This document shows, in pieces, positions 12,046 through 26,400 of a stretch of 64,000 bases of DNA (positions are counted from its first letter, which is position 1; every line of letters starts with the position of its first letter). A program made the translations under genes and the position numbers. The notes beneath the pieces were generated by a model that had not been told where the DNA came from, ran no database searches, and worked only from the letters and a program-made list of their open reading frames with translations. The stretch covers positions 15,107,001-15,171,000 of the forward strand of contig NC_064827.1 in the NCBI RefSeq assembly GCF_024166365.1. Direction: 5' to 3'. Source of the stretch: Elephas maximus indicus (Eukaryota > Chordata > Mammalia > Proboscidea > Elephantidae).

Positions 12046-12426
12046 TATTGGAATCAATATGCAACCACAATATTTTATTTCTCTCAATAAAAACATAGTT
12101 TACAGTACTATTTACTGACTAAATTACATAATTTCTTCTTTACAGGCAATAAAGTAAAGCACAAATATTTCAAAGACTATGTGTACACGACATAAGGCCT
12201 TTTATAAATAACTTTGGTTTCTTCATTTCACGAGTAAACAGTGAAAACATCTTTATAGAAGCTAGCTTTCTATAAAGTATATGCAGACCTATAACACTGA
12301 ACTTTATAGGAAACCAATTTAAGCTTTCAATGGCATGGGTTATGACTACACTTTGTAGAAAAAAAAGCAGAATCTACATTTTATTCGCCATTTTGCATAG
12401 ATAGATTTTTTTCAAAAAATAAACAG
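12046..12426. repeat. Downstream duplicated module, copy A (left part)
   Basis: Colinear with 32921-33310. AT-rich and non-coding. On the minus strand it looks 3'-UTR-like, with AATAAA near its left end, but I cannot identify a parent gene. It is interrupted after 12426 by the LTR-FRMD6 insertion. Confidence 0.65.
12414..12426. repeat. Target-site duplication, left copy, of the LTR-FRMD6 retrocopy
   Basis: AAAAAATAAACAG here; an A-rich copy ending ACAG at 15607-15619. The unoccupied site in module copy B (33295-33310) has A-rich sequence followed by TAAACAG only once. The A-rich start fits L1 endonuclease cleavage. Confidence 0.65.
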
Positions 12427-12684
12427 GGGGACCTCACACCCCCAAGAAAGCAGTGCTGGGAGCAGAGAACTTCCTTTGGACTCAGGGTCCCTGGACCTGA
12501 GAAGCTCCCAGACCATGGGAAGACTGATGACAAGGACCTTCCTCCAGAGAGGAATCCTTCCCCTGGAGCTGATGCCCTGAATTTGGACTTGTAACCTACT
12601 AGACAGTGAGAAAAATAAATTTCTCTTTGTTAAAGCCATCCACTTGTGGTATTTCTGTTACAGCAGCACTAGATGACTAAGACA
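12427..12684 (+). mobile_element. ERVL/MaLR-like LTR, 3' part
   Basis: AATAAA at about 12614, then the LTR-terminal phrase GCAGCACTAGATGACTAAGA ending in CA. The next bases (AATTTGGTACTGAGAG) match the start of the internal region after the ERVL LTR at 62175, which reads TTTGGTACTGACAG on the minus strand. The U3 portion is missing, as expected if the copy began as an RNA. Confidence 0.6.
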
Positions 12685-15606
<2,922 letters not shown>

Positions 15607-16145
15607 AAAAAAAAAACAGATTACCTATGGTACTTACGTATAATCATTGGCTACGTGCAAAATTAAATAATGCAAGAGTTAATAAGAAAATAGCGCTTCC
15701 AAGTCCAAAAAAAAGTAATTGGCAATGGTATAGAAAGCAGTTCTTCACGGTTTAGCCAGCAACGGCAAGCTGTGTTGTCTTTACACACCCCATCTGCTGA
15801 CCGGTTTCTGGGCCACGGCTCCCCTGAGTCTCACAAACTTGTCACTCCAGCGGAGCAGGACCCTGTGGGTGGTGGGCTGGGCCCAGTTCTGGAGTGGAGA
15901 CACTTCTCTCCCACCCTGTGTCCACGTATCACCATCTGCTTAGGTGGTCACCATGTTCGCTTACTAGGGAAGAAGACAAAGAAGGAAGGCAATAGTGAGG
16001 CTAGATTTTGGCATCGACTTAGAACCCTGTCCCATAAGTGGAACACGAGCTCACGATTTCTCTCCATAACTGGTGTCTTGGGAAGGTACAGGTAGAAGTG
16101 GGGTTGATTAGGCTGAGGATTCTTCTGCAATGATTTTCAGGTGGA
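15607..16145. repeat. Downstream duplicated module, copy A (right part)
   Basis: Continues the module interrupted at 12426 and is colinear with 33305-33868. Includes the blocks 'gcttaggtggtcaccatg' and 'cataactggtgtcttgggaa'. No coding frame is recognised. Confidence 0.65.
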
Positions 16146-16149
16146 TCCA

Positions 16150-16347
16150 GTTACCAGCTGCCATCAGGCCAATTCCCACTCACAGGGACCCCATGTGCAG
16201 AGTAGAACTGCGATGCCAAGGGTTTTCAAGGCTGTGGCCTTTCAGAAGCAGATCGCCAGGCCTGTCTTCCGAGGTGCCTCTGGGTGGGTTCAAACCACCA
16301 GCCTTTTGGTTAGTAGTTTTGGTTTAGCCATTTGCACCACCGGGGAC
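16150..16347 (-). mobile_element. AfroSINE-like SINE, shared with 33872-34075
   Basis: Reverse-oriented SINE with 'cagggaccccatgtgcag' and 'ggttcaaaccaccagcc'. It sits at the same place in both module copies, so it predates the duplication. Confidence 0.8.
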
Positions 16348-17206
16348 TCCTATAACATGGACCCACCATACGTTAATTACACCAATGCCTATCAAGTCCC
16401 ACCTACATCTCAGCACTGGGCTAGGACTCAGAGGGAAGCAATGCTGGCTAAGACACACTCATGCCCTCCAAGTGCACAGAGGTTGGGGGTGTGCTCTGGG
16501 ATACCAGGCCAGAAGCTAATCAGATCAACTTGAGCACTGTCATTTCCAAACGTAAAAATACGTCTGGCAAATACTTAACCTAAAATGGTGAACATTTAGA
16601 GCCAGAGCCAGCTAACTCAACCTGTTAACAATTCCATCAGTATGTGTGAGAAAGCAGTACGCAGCCCACACATGGTCAAAATCTTCAAATGACTTAAAAC
16701 ACACAGAGGGGAAAATAGCCAACCCAAAACAGTCTGTTAATTAACCAAGAAGCCCTTCCTGAGGCCCCAGGGCACTGTGGGGAGGCTGGATAACCCCCAA
16801 AGGAGTCTAAACGGGGGCCCAACCAAGGTGGGCTTCCCAACCCAGAGAGTCGAGGCCCACTTTTCAGAGCCGTGGACAGAACATCCAAATGCCAGAGGCT
16901 GCTTCTCTAACTTCTCCAACTCTAGGCCTGGGTTGGTCCACCATCGCTTCCTTTTTTTTTTTTTTTTAACTAAGCAGAATGTTAAGTTCATATGCTTTGT
17001 TTCTTATTTTTATTTAACATTTTTAGTACAATTCAGAGACATTAATGACATTCACTGTGCTGGGCGACCGTCACCACTATCCATCCCCAGATGTTTTTCA
17101 CCACCGCAAAGGGAACCCACTGCCCCTTCAGCAACAAGTCCTCTTTTCTCCCTCCACTCAGCCCCTGGTCACCATTGATACATTCTAATCTCCATGCATT
17201 TGCCTA

Positions 17207-17590
17207 AGGAACCCCGGTGGTACAGTGGTTAAGTGCTCAGCTGCTAACTGAAAAGTTTTCAGATGAAACCCACCAGTGCTCCACTGGAGAAACGACCTGG
17301 TGATCTGCTCCTGTAAAGATTAAACCGAACCAAACCCACTGCCATTGAGTCGATTCCGACTCATAGCAACCCTATAGGACAGAGTAGAACTGCCCCATAG
17401 AGTTTCCAAGGAGCGCCTGGCAGATTCGAACTGCCGACCCTTTGGTTAGCAGCCGTAGCACTTAACCACTACACCACCAAGGTTTCCCCTATAAAGATTA
17501 CAGCCTAGGAAACCTATGAGGCAGTTCTACTCTGTCAGGTGGGGTCAGAATGAGTTGGAATCGACTTGATGGCAACTAACAAGAACGATA
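17207..17590 (+). mobile_element. SINE split by a younger nested SINE
   Basis: The outer SINE has a tRNA-like head at 17207 and a tail ending 'cgacttgatggcaactaac'. It includes a middle stretch, 'gacctggtgatctgctcc', not found in the shorter AfroSINEs. It is interrupted at 17319-17487. The uninterrupted ortholog is at 34968-35168. Confidence 0.85.
17319..17487 (-). mobile_element. Nested AfroSINE, copy A only
   Basis: Reverse-oriented full AfroSINE (GAGTCGATTCCGACTCATAG, then 'ggttagcagccgtagcac') flanked by 'taaagatta'-like repeats. It is absent from module copy B, so it postdates the duplication. Confidence 0.9.
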
Positions 17591-18054
17591 CATTTGTCTA
17601 GTTTAGACATTTCGTATAAGTGGGATCATACGATATTTGTCCTTTTGAGTCTGACTTATTTCACTCAGCATGTTTTCAGGTTTCATCACACTGTAGCAGG
17701 TATCAGGACTTCGTTTCCCTTTATGGAGGAGTGGTATTCCACTGTATGGATAGACCATATTTTGTTCATCCATTCATTTGTTGGTGGACACGGGTTGTTT
17801 CCACCGTTTGACTATTGTGAATAATGCTGCAATGAACATTCATGTACAAATATCTGTTTTCAAGTCTTCTGGGTCTATACCCAGGAGTGGAATTGCTGGG
17901 TCATATGGTGACCAGCAAACCTGGTTGCTTTCTCAGAGATTCCTGAATTTCAAGCCAAAACTAGCTACCATTCGGCTCTGGAAGTTTTGAGTATTTTTGT
18001 TTGTTTGTTAATTAGGGCTCTGTATTTCCATTTTATTCTGTTTATAACTACCCC

Positions 18055-18405
18055 GTATCGGGGTTCATGGTTGTTCAGTGGTAGTATTCTCACCGCCCAT
18101 GTAGGAGTCCCAGCTTCGATTTTCAGCCAATCCACCTTATGTGCAGCCACTGGAGGCTTGCATGTTGCTGTGATGCTGAACAAGTTTTAACAGAGCTTCC
18201 AGACTGAGCCAGACTAGGAAGAAAGGTCTGGCGACCTACTTCTGAAAATCAGCCAATGGAAACCCTAGGGATCACAACAATCCAATCTGTAACCGATCAT
18301 GGGGATGGCCCAGGACCACGTAGCATTTTGTCCCAGTGGGCATGGGGTCACCATGAGTCAGGGGCTGACTCAAGAGCAGCTTACAGCAAACAACAACAAC
18401 CCCAT
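18055..18405 (+). mobile_element. tRNA-Gly-derived SINE with RTE-like body
   Basis: The head resembles tRNA-Gly: 'ggttgttcagtggtag', 'attctcaccgcccatgtag' and 'cttcgattttcagccaatcc'. The body (18155-18260) resembles the RTE 5' leader ('gttgctgtgatgctgaa', 'gactaggaagaaaggtctgg'). The tail, 'ggggtcaccatgagtcag' with CAACAACAAC, resembles the RTE 3' end. Shared with 35655-35925. Confidence 0.8.
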
Positions 18406-18464
18406 ATTGGGGGTTACTTCACAAGGCACAGTCACTTGGGGTTAGAATTAAAAACAAAAAAAAC

Positions 18465-18668
18465 TCAAACCTGTTGCCATGGGATCGACTCCAACTTATG
18501 GTAACTCCATGTGTTACAGAGTAGAACTGTGCTCTGTAGGGTTTGCTTGGTTATGATCTTTACAGAAACAGATTGCCAGGCCTTTCTTCTGAGGTGGCAC
18601 TGGATGGATTCAAACTGCCAACCTTTAGATTAGTAGTCAGTGCAAATCGTTTGTGCCACCCAGGGACC
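18465..18668 (-). mobile_element. AfroSINE-like SINE, shared with 36000-36205
   Basis: Reverse-oriented, with 'gttgccatgggatcgactcc' and 'gattgccaggcctttcttc'. Present in both module copies. Confidence 0.8.
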
Positions 18669-18728
18669 CGGGGATGGCGTAGGTGAGGGAGTTCTCCTGT
18701 CTACGGTAGTGAGAGTCTAAAACCCACC

Positions 18729-19660
18729 TTTTTTTTTTTTTAATTGAACTTTAGATTAAGGTTTACAGAGCAAACTAGTTTCTCATCAAACAGTACACAC
18801 ATTGTTGTATGGTTAACAACCTTATAACATGTCAACATTCTCCCTCCTCAACCCTGGGTTCCCTATTACCAACTTTCCTGTTCCCTCCTACCTTCCAGTC
18901 CCCCCTCCACCCCCCGCCCAGGGCTGGTGTGCCCATTTAGTCTTGTTTTTTTTCCATGGGCCTGTTCAATCTTTGGCTAAAGGGTGAACCTCAAGAGCAG
19001 CCTCATTACTGAGCTGAAAGGGTGCAGGAGACCATACTCTCAGGGTTTCTCTAGCGTCTGTCAGGCCAGCAAGTCTGGTCTATCTTTTTGAGTTAGAATT
19101 TTGTTTTACATTTTTATCAATCTCTGTTCAGAATTCTCTATTGTGATCCCCACCAGAGTAGTCAGTGGTGGTAGCTGGGCACCCTCTAGTTGTACTGGAC
19201 TCGGTCTGGTGGAGACTGTGGTAGATGTGGTCCATTAGTCCTTTGGATTAATCTTTCCCTTCTGTCTTTAGTTTTCTTCATTCTTCCTTGCTCCTGAAGG
19301 GGTGAGACCAGTGGAGTATCCTGGATGGCCGTTCACAGGCTTTTGAGACCCAGATGCTACTTACCAAAGTAGAATGTAGATCCTTTTCTTTATAAACTCT
19401 GTTGTGCCATTTGAGCTAGATGTTCCCTGAGACCATAGTCCCCACAGCCCTCAGCCAGCAATTTGGTACCTCAAGGGGCTTAGATGTGTCTATGAAGCTA
19501 TCATGGCCTTGCCTTGTACAGGTTGTGCTGGCTTCCCCAGTATTGTGTACTGTCTTACGCTTCACCAAAGTCACTGTTTATCTGCTGTCTACTAAGTGTT
19601 TTTCCATCCCTAGCTCTCCCCTCCCTCGTAATCATCAAATATTACTTCTTTTTGTGTGTA
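18729..19660 (-). mobile_element. L1 3' UTR, antisense, copy A only
   Basis: A poly(T) at 18729-18741 is the complement of an A-tail. The following 900 bp carry the L1 3'-UTR motif around 'gagacccagatgctact', comparable to the L1 tails near 46340 and 52600. Module copy B lacks it. ACCCACC on the left and ACCTCACC on the right look like a target-site duplication. Confidence 0.7.
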
Positions 19661-19704
19661 AACCTCACCAGTTTCTTTGGAAGTGATGCCAATGCTTAAG
19701 CTAC

Positions 19705-19892
19705 CCATACCCTGTTGCTGATGAGTAAATTCTGACTCATAGTGACCCTATAGGACAGGGTAGAACTGCCCCCATAGGGTTTCCGAGAAGCAGACTGCCA
19801 CAACTTTCTTCCGTGGAGCAGCTGGTGGGTTTCAGCTACTGACCTTTTGGTTGGCAGCCAAGTGCTTTAACCACAGTGCCACCAGGGCTCCT
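19705..19892 (-). mobile_element. AfroSINE, shared with 36298-36470
   Basis: Reverse-oriented, with 'tagtgaccctataggacagg' and 'cagccaagtgctttaaccac'. It is the right-hand end of module copy A. In copy B the element is cut short by other sequence. Confidence 0.85.
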
Positions 19893-20236
19893 TATAGCCT
19901 CTATGCTAGTTCTACAGAAATCAGGATGGGACAGTCTTAATGGGGTATAATCACACAGATACAGGATTTTACAGCTGGAAAAAACCTTGGAGATTCTAGG
20001 GTCCAGATTTCCTACCCTTGTAATTAAAAAAAACTTGTCTCAGAATGAGTAACTTCACTTTTCCCCAAGGACCAGTGATGCAGGGCTTTAAGAGAGAAAG
20101 CCTGATGCAGAAGGAGGAACTGGAGCTGGTGCTTGGAGGCTGCCTACGATTCAGATAAGGACAACCATTTTGTGCCCGATCTGGTAGGATGTTATTAAAT
20201 TCGGAGGTGTCGGCCACCGTGAAAAAGCAGGTACCG

Positions 20237-22610
20237 CACTGGTACCCAGATCCGCACCTCTATGCAAGTCCAGGTTTGTACATTTGCTCTGCTCCATAGT
20301 GGAACCCTGTGGTAGTGCAGAAAGAGAGAGGTGGGCGGCTGGTCATGGCCCAGGGGACCTTCTCTGAGGAACATAGGGTCTGCCCCCCAAGGAGAATGAT
20401 CAGCTTCCAGAAGAAAGGCAGGGACGACACAGGACATACAAATGGGCAGAGGCCAGAGGATGAGGAAGGTTCTGGCCCCCTAGGTCAGGACTCAGCCCGT
20501 ATCATGGGGTTTGCTTTGAGAATGAGAGCCGCCAAGATGTGGGAGACCCCAGGTACCCCATCCCATTGTGGGGCCAATTTCCTCTTACAACCAACACATG
20601 CGAACAGGCACATGCACACACAGACACACACACACTGACTTTACAGGTGGGGCCATGCGAGTGGGGTCAGAATAGAAGAGGACACCAAGTAGGTGACCCC
20701 CTGGAAAGAAGAGAGAGGGTGGAGGCAGCTGTGTTTTGCGACATTGGCATCTAGTCTCCTAGCCACATGCCCAAAGAACACAACATGGGTGGGGAGAGAT
20801 GGCTGATGAAGGGAGAGGGACCCCAAGGTTCCCAGGGGTCTGCCAGGGCCAGCCATCTCCACTGCAACACAGAGTAGACAAGGCCTGGTCCTGCAGTCAC
20901 TGCTCTGGGTCCTTGGAGCTACGACAAGCCCCTCCCAGAGTGGAGGGGGCTGAAGGACAGAAGGCCTCAGTTTCCACCTCTGTAAATTGAGGTGCTTGGA
21001 GTGGGTGATCTCTAGGGTGATCTCTAGAGAAGTGTCTGCTGGCCTTGGTTTTCTGTGGATGACCCACTGTGCTCTGAGGTCCTAGGAAAATGCTTTCTAC
21101 TTCCTGGGATTGAGTATTCCCCCCAGCAAGAGCACTGGGGTGCTGGGACTGGGAACTTGGAGTTGGGCACGGCAGGGCAGAGCCATGGACCATGAGGCCA
21201 GATCCAGTCCTTGGTGGAAACTCGGGGTTCTCCTGAGGAAGCAGAGCCTTTGCCCTGAATCTGTGAGGATGCCTCATGAATGAGCTGGATACCCCAGGGC
21301 CTGTGAAGGCAAAGAGGGGGCAAGGGAGTCTCCTGAGCTCCCCCACACTGCCCATGGACCTGGAGGTCCTGATCCTTCACCCCCTAGGACCCAGAAGAAC
21401 TGTTGCCTCCAGGGCACTTGAACACAGGTGTGTGTTTTGTGATGTTTACCAGCCTGGGGATGTGGGTTTACCAGCCTGGGGATACAGTGCTAGTGTTAGC
21501 CACCAGAGGGCAGCAGGATATTCTTCCAGTGGTGTCTCCTGGGGACCAGGAGAGCTGCTGTCTCCAGTACACCTGAATACAGGTGTGGGATGTGAGGTTT
21601 CTTTCCTGGGGCTGCAGTGCTAGCACACAGTGGAGGGGAGAGGGACAAGAGCATGAAGAAAAATACGTGGGAAAGAAAAGAGCTATTCCATACAGAAAAT
21701 AATGCAGGGTACAGCCAGTGAGAGAGGGCTGGGGCCACTGGGTGGGGGCCCAGAGGCCTCACTGAGGTAACATTTACTAGTGACCAGAATGACAGGATGG
21801 ACGAGCCCTGCATGAGTCAGGGGACAGTGTCCCAGGGAGAAGGCACAGCTGGTGCAGAGACTGGGAAGCAGACAAGAGTTTGCCCAGAGAGGGGTTAGAA
21901 AGAGGCCAAAGTGGCTGGAGGGAGCTCAGGACGAGAGGAGGATGGCAGGTCCAGGTCCAAGGACCTGGTGGGCCAGAAGAGCTATCTCTTCCTCTGTGAC
22001 AACATGACCCCAAAACTTAGCAGCTCACAAAAACTGACTGATTATGTCACAGCCTCTGTGGACCAGGAATGTGGCATGTTTACCTGGCGACTGCCCCAAG
22101 TTCTCTCAGGAGGCTGGGGCTGCGGTCTCAACTGAGGCTCAACTGGGGAGGATCTGCTTCCTGCTCACTCTGTATTGTGGGCAGGAGTCTTTCTTGTGAG
22201 CTGCAGGACTGGGGTCCCAGTTCCTCTCTGCTGATCAGGGTGCTTTGAGTCATTGTAACATGGGCAGCATAGAGCAGACCAAATACCGCAGCTGCTTTCC
22301 AGGGGGAAAGAGTGGGAAATGACAGAGAATGAAGGACAGAGAGAGAGAAATGACAGAGAAAGCGTAATAGCCAGGAGGCATTGCCCTTAATGGGGTCACT
22401 AAGAGTTGAAATTGACTAGAAGCCACCTTACAACCACAGCAATGTTCTTGAGAAGCAAGTCCCTGAGTCCAGCCCAATCTAGGGAAGGGGGTCGGACAGG
22501 ATATTGAGACATGGAGGAGGGATTTTTGGGGGCCACTGTGAAGGCTGCCCACCTCCTAGTCCGAGGTGAGGCACTGGGTCAGATTCTAAATAACAGAAGT
22601 TTTTGGAGGT
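20237..22610. repeat. Upstream duplicated module, copy B
   Basis: Partner of 8088-10320. Contains a short CA-rich tract (20600-20637) and the ancient repeat of unnamed class at 21995-22550. It lies about 0.7 kb upstream of the first coding exon, so it probably includes the gene's 5' flank. Confidence 0.75.
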
Positions 22611-22819
22611 TTTTGTGCAGATTGTAGGAATATCTGATGTTTGTTTAATTCTGAGCCTTGCTGGGTCAGACAGGGAAAACAGGCCCAGAGGGGAAGTAAC
22701 TTTCCCAAGCTCATACCAGGAGAACCCACCCTGTTTGGAGGTGTACTCCATGCTGCTTCCCACCACTGCTTGAAATTCTCCCATCTCTGAGTTTGTGTAT
22801 TAGCTCCATGTGACACCAG

Positions 22820-22995
22820 CCCACGGGTTTACAGGTGTTTTCTCACATACACCTGCTGACTTCCCCAAGATGTTAGAATGATCCCCATTGTGTGATGGGG
22901 AAACTGAGGAGGCTCTGAGAAGCACAAAGACTTGTCCAGTGTCACAAACTTGTTAAGAGGGACAAGCTGTGTCTGAACCCAGCTCTGTCTGCTCA
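22820..22995 (+). repeat. MIR fragment
   Basis: Recognised by 'tgatggggaaactgaggagg' followed by 'cttgtccagtgtcacaaact'. Confidence 0.65.
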
Positions 22996-23289
22996 AAGCT
23001 GGGGCCCTGGCTGCACCCAGCCTACCCCAGGTTCTGTAGGGAGAGCTGTTGTTGGTGTCACTGTGTACAGTTATGAAGATGGCATGGGGAAATGTGAGCA
23101 TTCAGCACCCCAAAGGGAATTTTGGGGAGGTCTTATCTGAGGTCAGACCCAGGTCAGAGGACCCAGGAAATGACCTCACTTCCTTGGTGATGGAGTACAT
23201 AGAACATGGAACCCTGGTAACCAGGCACCCACATTCTAGACACAGCCACCAGCCCAGCTCACTTGAGTGGAGACACTCAAACTGGGAAC

Positions 23290-23427
23290 ATGTTTTCTTG
23301 CTGTTGCTCATCTTCCCTTGTATCCAACCTTGAGAAACCCAGGAGTTCGACCCTTTCACGAAGGCTGAGACGTGGTCTCATCCCCCACCCCCGAAGGCTC
23401 TGGCCATTTACCAGAAAGAAACCAAAG
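23290..23427 (+). CDS. RALGDS-like exon 1 (start codon)
   Basis: ATG at 23290 has A at -3. It encodes 46 residues, MFSCCC... then RRLIPHPRRLWPF-like text (RRLRRGLIPHPRRLWPF), and ends at donor AAAG/GTAACA in phase 0. The adjacent cysteines could be acylated; this is inference. I chose this ATG rather than the in-frame upstream position 23263, which is not ATG. Confidence 0.65.
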
Positions 23428-26400
23428 GTAACACAGGGTGGCCCAGGTGCCAATCCAGCCCAGACCACCACTGTGATCCCACCTAGGCAGCCCCACACCC
23501 CTCCTGACTGATTCGCAATAGGGTGGTGGGTGGGCCCAGTCCATCAGGTTGGGTGCCTTGAAGACTGGGGGCTGGGGTGACACAGATGGAGACCAGTTTC
23601 ACGTTCCTGTCCAGCCTGATCACATAGGATGTTGGGATCTACCCGTCTACACAGCGGTCATAGTTCAGAACAGAGCTTTAGGAGGGATGGTCAGGGGGAT
23701 CTTAGGCTGAATTGACACAGTCACCTGGGCCTTCACTGCACTCCAGCTCACCCTGTGTAGGGCAGTCACCCCACGGTCCTACCTGCAGGCATTGACTGCC
23801 TGTTGCTGACCTTGTGCTGGCCCAGCTCTTCCCAGATCCTGGTGCAATACTCAGAGGTCCTTATCTTCACCCCTGCAACTGAACCCCCTCCTCCCCCTGC
23901 AATCTCTCCTCCTCCCTGGAAGGTGGGATGTAGAGAGGGACTGCAGATCTTGGGGTGGCCCTGGTCAGTGGACGTGGCTGGGGCTGCATGGTGCAGCCTC
24001 TGGCTGAATCTTCCTGTATGTAGTGTAGAAGGGGAACTAGGAACTCCTCAAAGGTCCAGGGAACACAAGGGCCTGAAGGGGCAGAGAGGGAAGGAGGAGG
24101 CTTGGAGCAGCCTTTAATGCCTCCTTTGGGCCGCTGCCGGGCACTGTCTCTGCAGAAGCCCCCACAGGAGATCCGAGAGGAAAAGGAGGATGGCATTATA
24201 TACTCCGTCTACCCCAAGAAAGGAGCCAGGAAGGGCTGGCGCAGGATCTGGGTGAGTGTGTGTGGGCAGGGTCCCAAGCCAGTGCCCTGAGATGGCCAGA
24301 GGGGACAAGGGGACCAGGCACTACCTGGAGATCCCTAGCTCCCTTTCAGGGCTTTCTCCCTCAAGGGCCACAGTTTGCTCCCAAAGGAATCTGCCAAAAC
24401 CCTTCCCTTATCCCCCCCCCGCCACTGCCCTCCCCACCCTGGCCAGGTACAGAGTCACTCTTTCCATATTTGTAGGAATATCAGAAAGCAGTCTTTTATA
24501 CTGTCTTCACTGCTCATCAGCTCAGGCATCTTTTTCCATGTTGTTCCTGTTTCAGTGTTGAACTCTACAGTCCCAGGGCAGTAGTCAGCTGGGCTCTCTT
24601 TCCACACCTGCTCCCAGCCTCTCACATCCTCATGCTTAGCAGGCTTCTTTTACCCAAAAGCACGGGGCTCAGGCTATGATGCACATATTTTTGCAACCTG
24701 CAATCTCAGGGAACACATCACCATGACCCCTCCAGTTCAGGAGCTCTGTCCTGACTCTGCTGCAGAAAATTCCAGAAGGGAGGCCGGTTCCCACAGTGAC
24801 TGAGCCTCTCACTGCTGCTGGCAATGGACTGATGCCTTCTGCTACCCTTTCAGCAGGGCTGCAGGAACCTCACGTGTGTCCTCACACACTGACCACCCAG
24901 AACAGACTCCCAGGAATGCCATGCTGGGGCGAAGGATGTGCACGTTCCAAGTTAGGATCCCTAGAGCCAGACTCCTTCCCAAAACAGCTATCACAGCCAC
25001 ACGGCCCAGCAGTCTGTGACACTGGCTGCATCCCTGCATTCAGCCTGTTCAGGGTGTTATGGTTCTTTTCCTTTTTTGCCAATCTGCTGTCACATTGGCC
25101 ACTGGAGCCGCAGGGTGGCTCTGAGGTACTGTTGGCCCTGAGAAGCTGAGCCACATCTCAGTCCTTTACCCGTCATCTGGATTGGCCCTCCCTGAGCCAT
25201 CTGTTCAGATCCTCGATCTTGTGGGGGTCTTCGCCCCACCCCGGACCTCCAGGCGTTCACCTTCGGCTAGATCTGGGACCACCATAGCTTTCGCTTCTCA
25301 AAACCCCCTTTAATGTACAGAAAGGAAAATCCTTGTTTTGCTTCGCATTCAGAGGGGGTCTCATGGGTGTGTCTGCTCTGTGCACTATCTCCAGCTGGGG
25401 AGGGAGTGAGCCCACACCAGACCTTCCCCACCAAGTCAGGAGCAGAGCAGGCCTCACGTGGCACACAGGGAACATCACGGAGCCCTTGCGTCTGACAGTT
25501 CTGGGCTCCTATCCCGTGACTTTGGACACGCACTGGACATCGCTAAGCTGTGTTTTCCCTACAACAGGGTGTTTTGTGAGGACTCGCAAGGATGCTGGTC
25601 TTAATACCAAAGCAAACCACACTTGTTGCAGTCAAGCCCATTCTGAGCCATAGTGACTATATAGGACAGAGTAGAACTGCCCCATAGGGTTTCTAAGAGT
25701 AGCTGGTGGATTTGAACTGCAGGCCTTTTGATTAGCAGCCAAGCTCTTAAGAACAACTGTGCCACCAGGGTTCCATTCATAATAGAGGGAAGTAATATTA
25801 TTAACAAAATGACTTGAGGTTCCTAATATGTGTAATCATCCCCACCTCCCGTTTGCTGTTGGGGGCACTCGTGTCCCACCTCTTGCCACAGGTCATAGAG
25901 GTCCCAGACCCTGACCCCCCTGGTGGTTCACGGGGTACCTCTGACAGTATGTCCCTCCTCTGTTTCACCCCAGTGTGTCTGTGGATCAGACCTGGATGAG
26001 ACCTGCGTGGTGAGAACAGTCAAGGCTGGCTCGCTGGAGAAGCTTGTTGAACACTTGGTGCCCGCCTTCCTGGAGGGTGACTTGTCCTACATCGATGTCT
26101 TTTTGGGAACCTATAGAACTTTTGCCACCACCCAGCAGGTCCTTGAACTGTTGCTCCAAAGGTGAGCAGCCCGCCCTCCACAGCCCAGTGGGAACTAAGC
26201 CCTCAAATAGCTGTGAGTCTGGGGAATGTCACTCACCTCTCTGTGCCTCAGTTTGCTCCTCTGAAAATTGGGGTGGTAAAGGATCAGCCTGCTTGAATTT
26301 ACTGTCAGTACCACATGGGAAAGGTCATGGAAAGTGTATGCCTGGAACCCCACCAAAAACAAATATGTTGCCATTGAGTCAATTCCAACTCGTAGTGACC

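Larger units (their letters stand above)
17020..17935 (-). mobile_element. L1 3'-end fragment, antisense, split by SINEs
   Basis: The complement of an L1 ORF2-end/3'-UTR runs 17030-17205 and resumes at 17586-17935. Landmarks are 'caccactatccatcccc', 'gtggtattccactgtatgg' and 'gtggaattgctgggtcata'. The copy at 34790-35515 matches. Confidence 0.8.

Noticed and set aside
18062..18140. Possible tRNA-Gly gene
   Set aside because: The head is degenerate and fused to a SINE body and tail; it is a SINE, not a tRNA gene.
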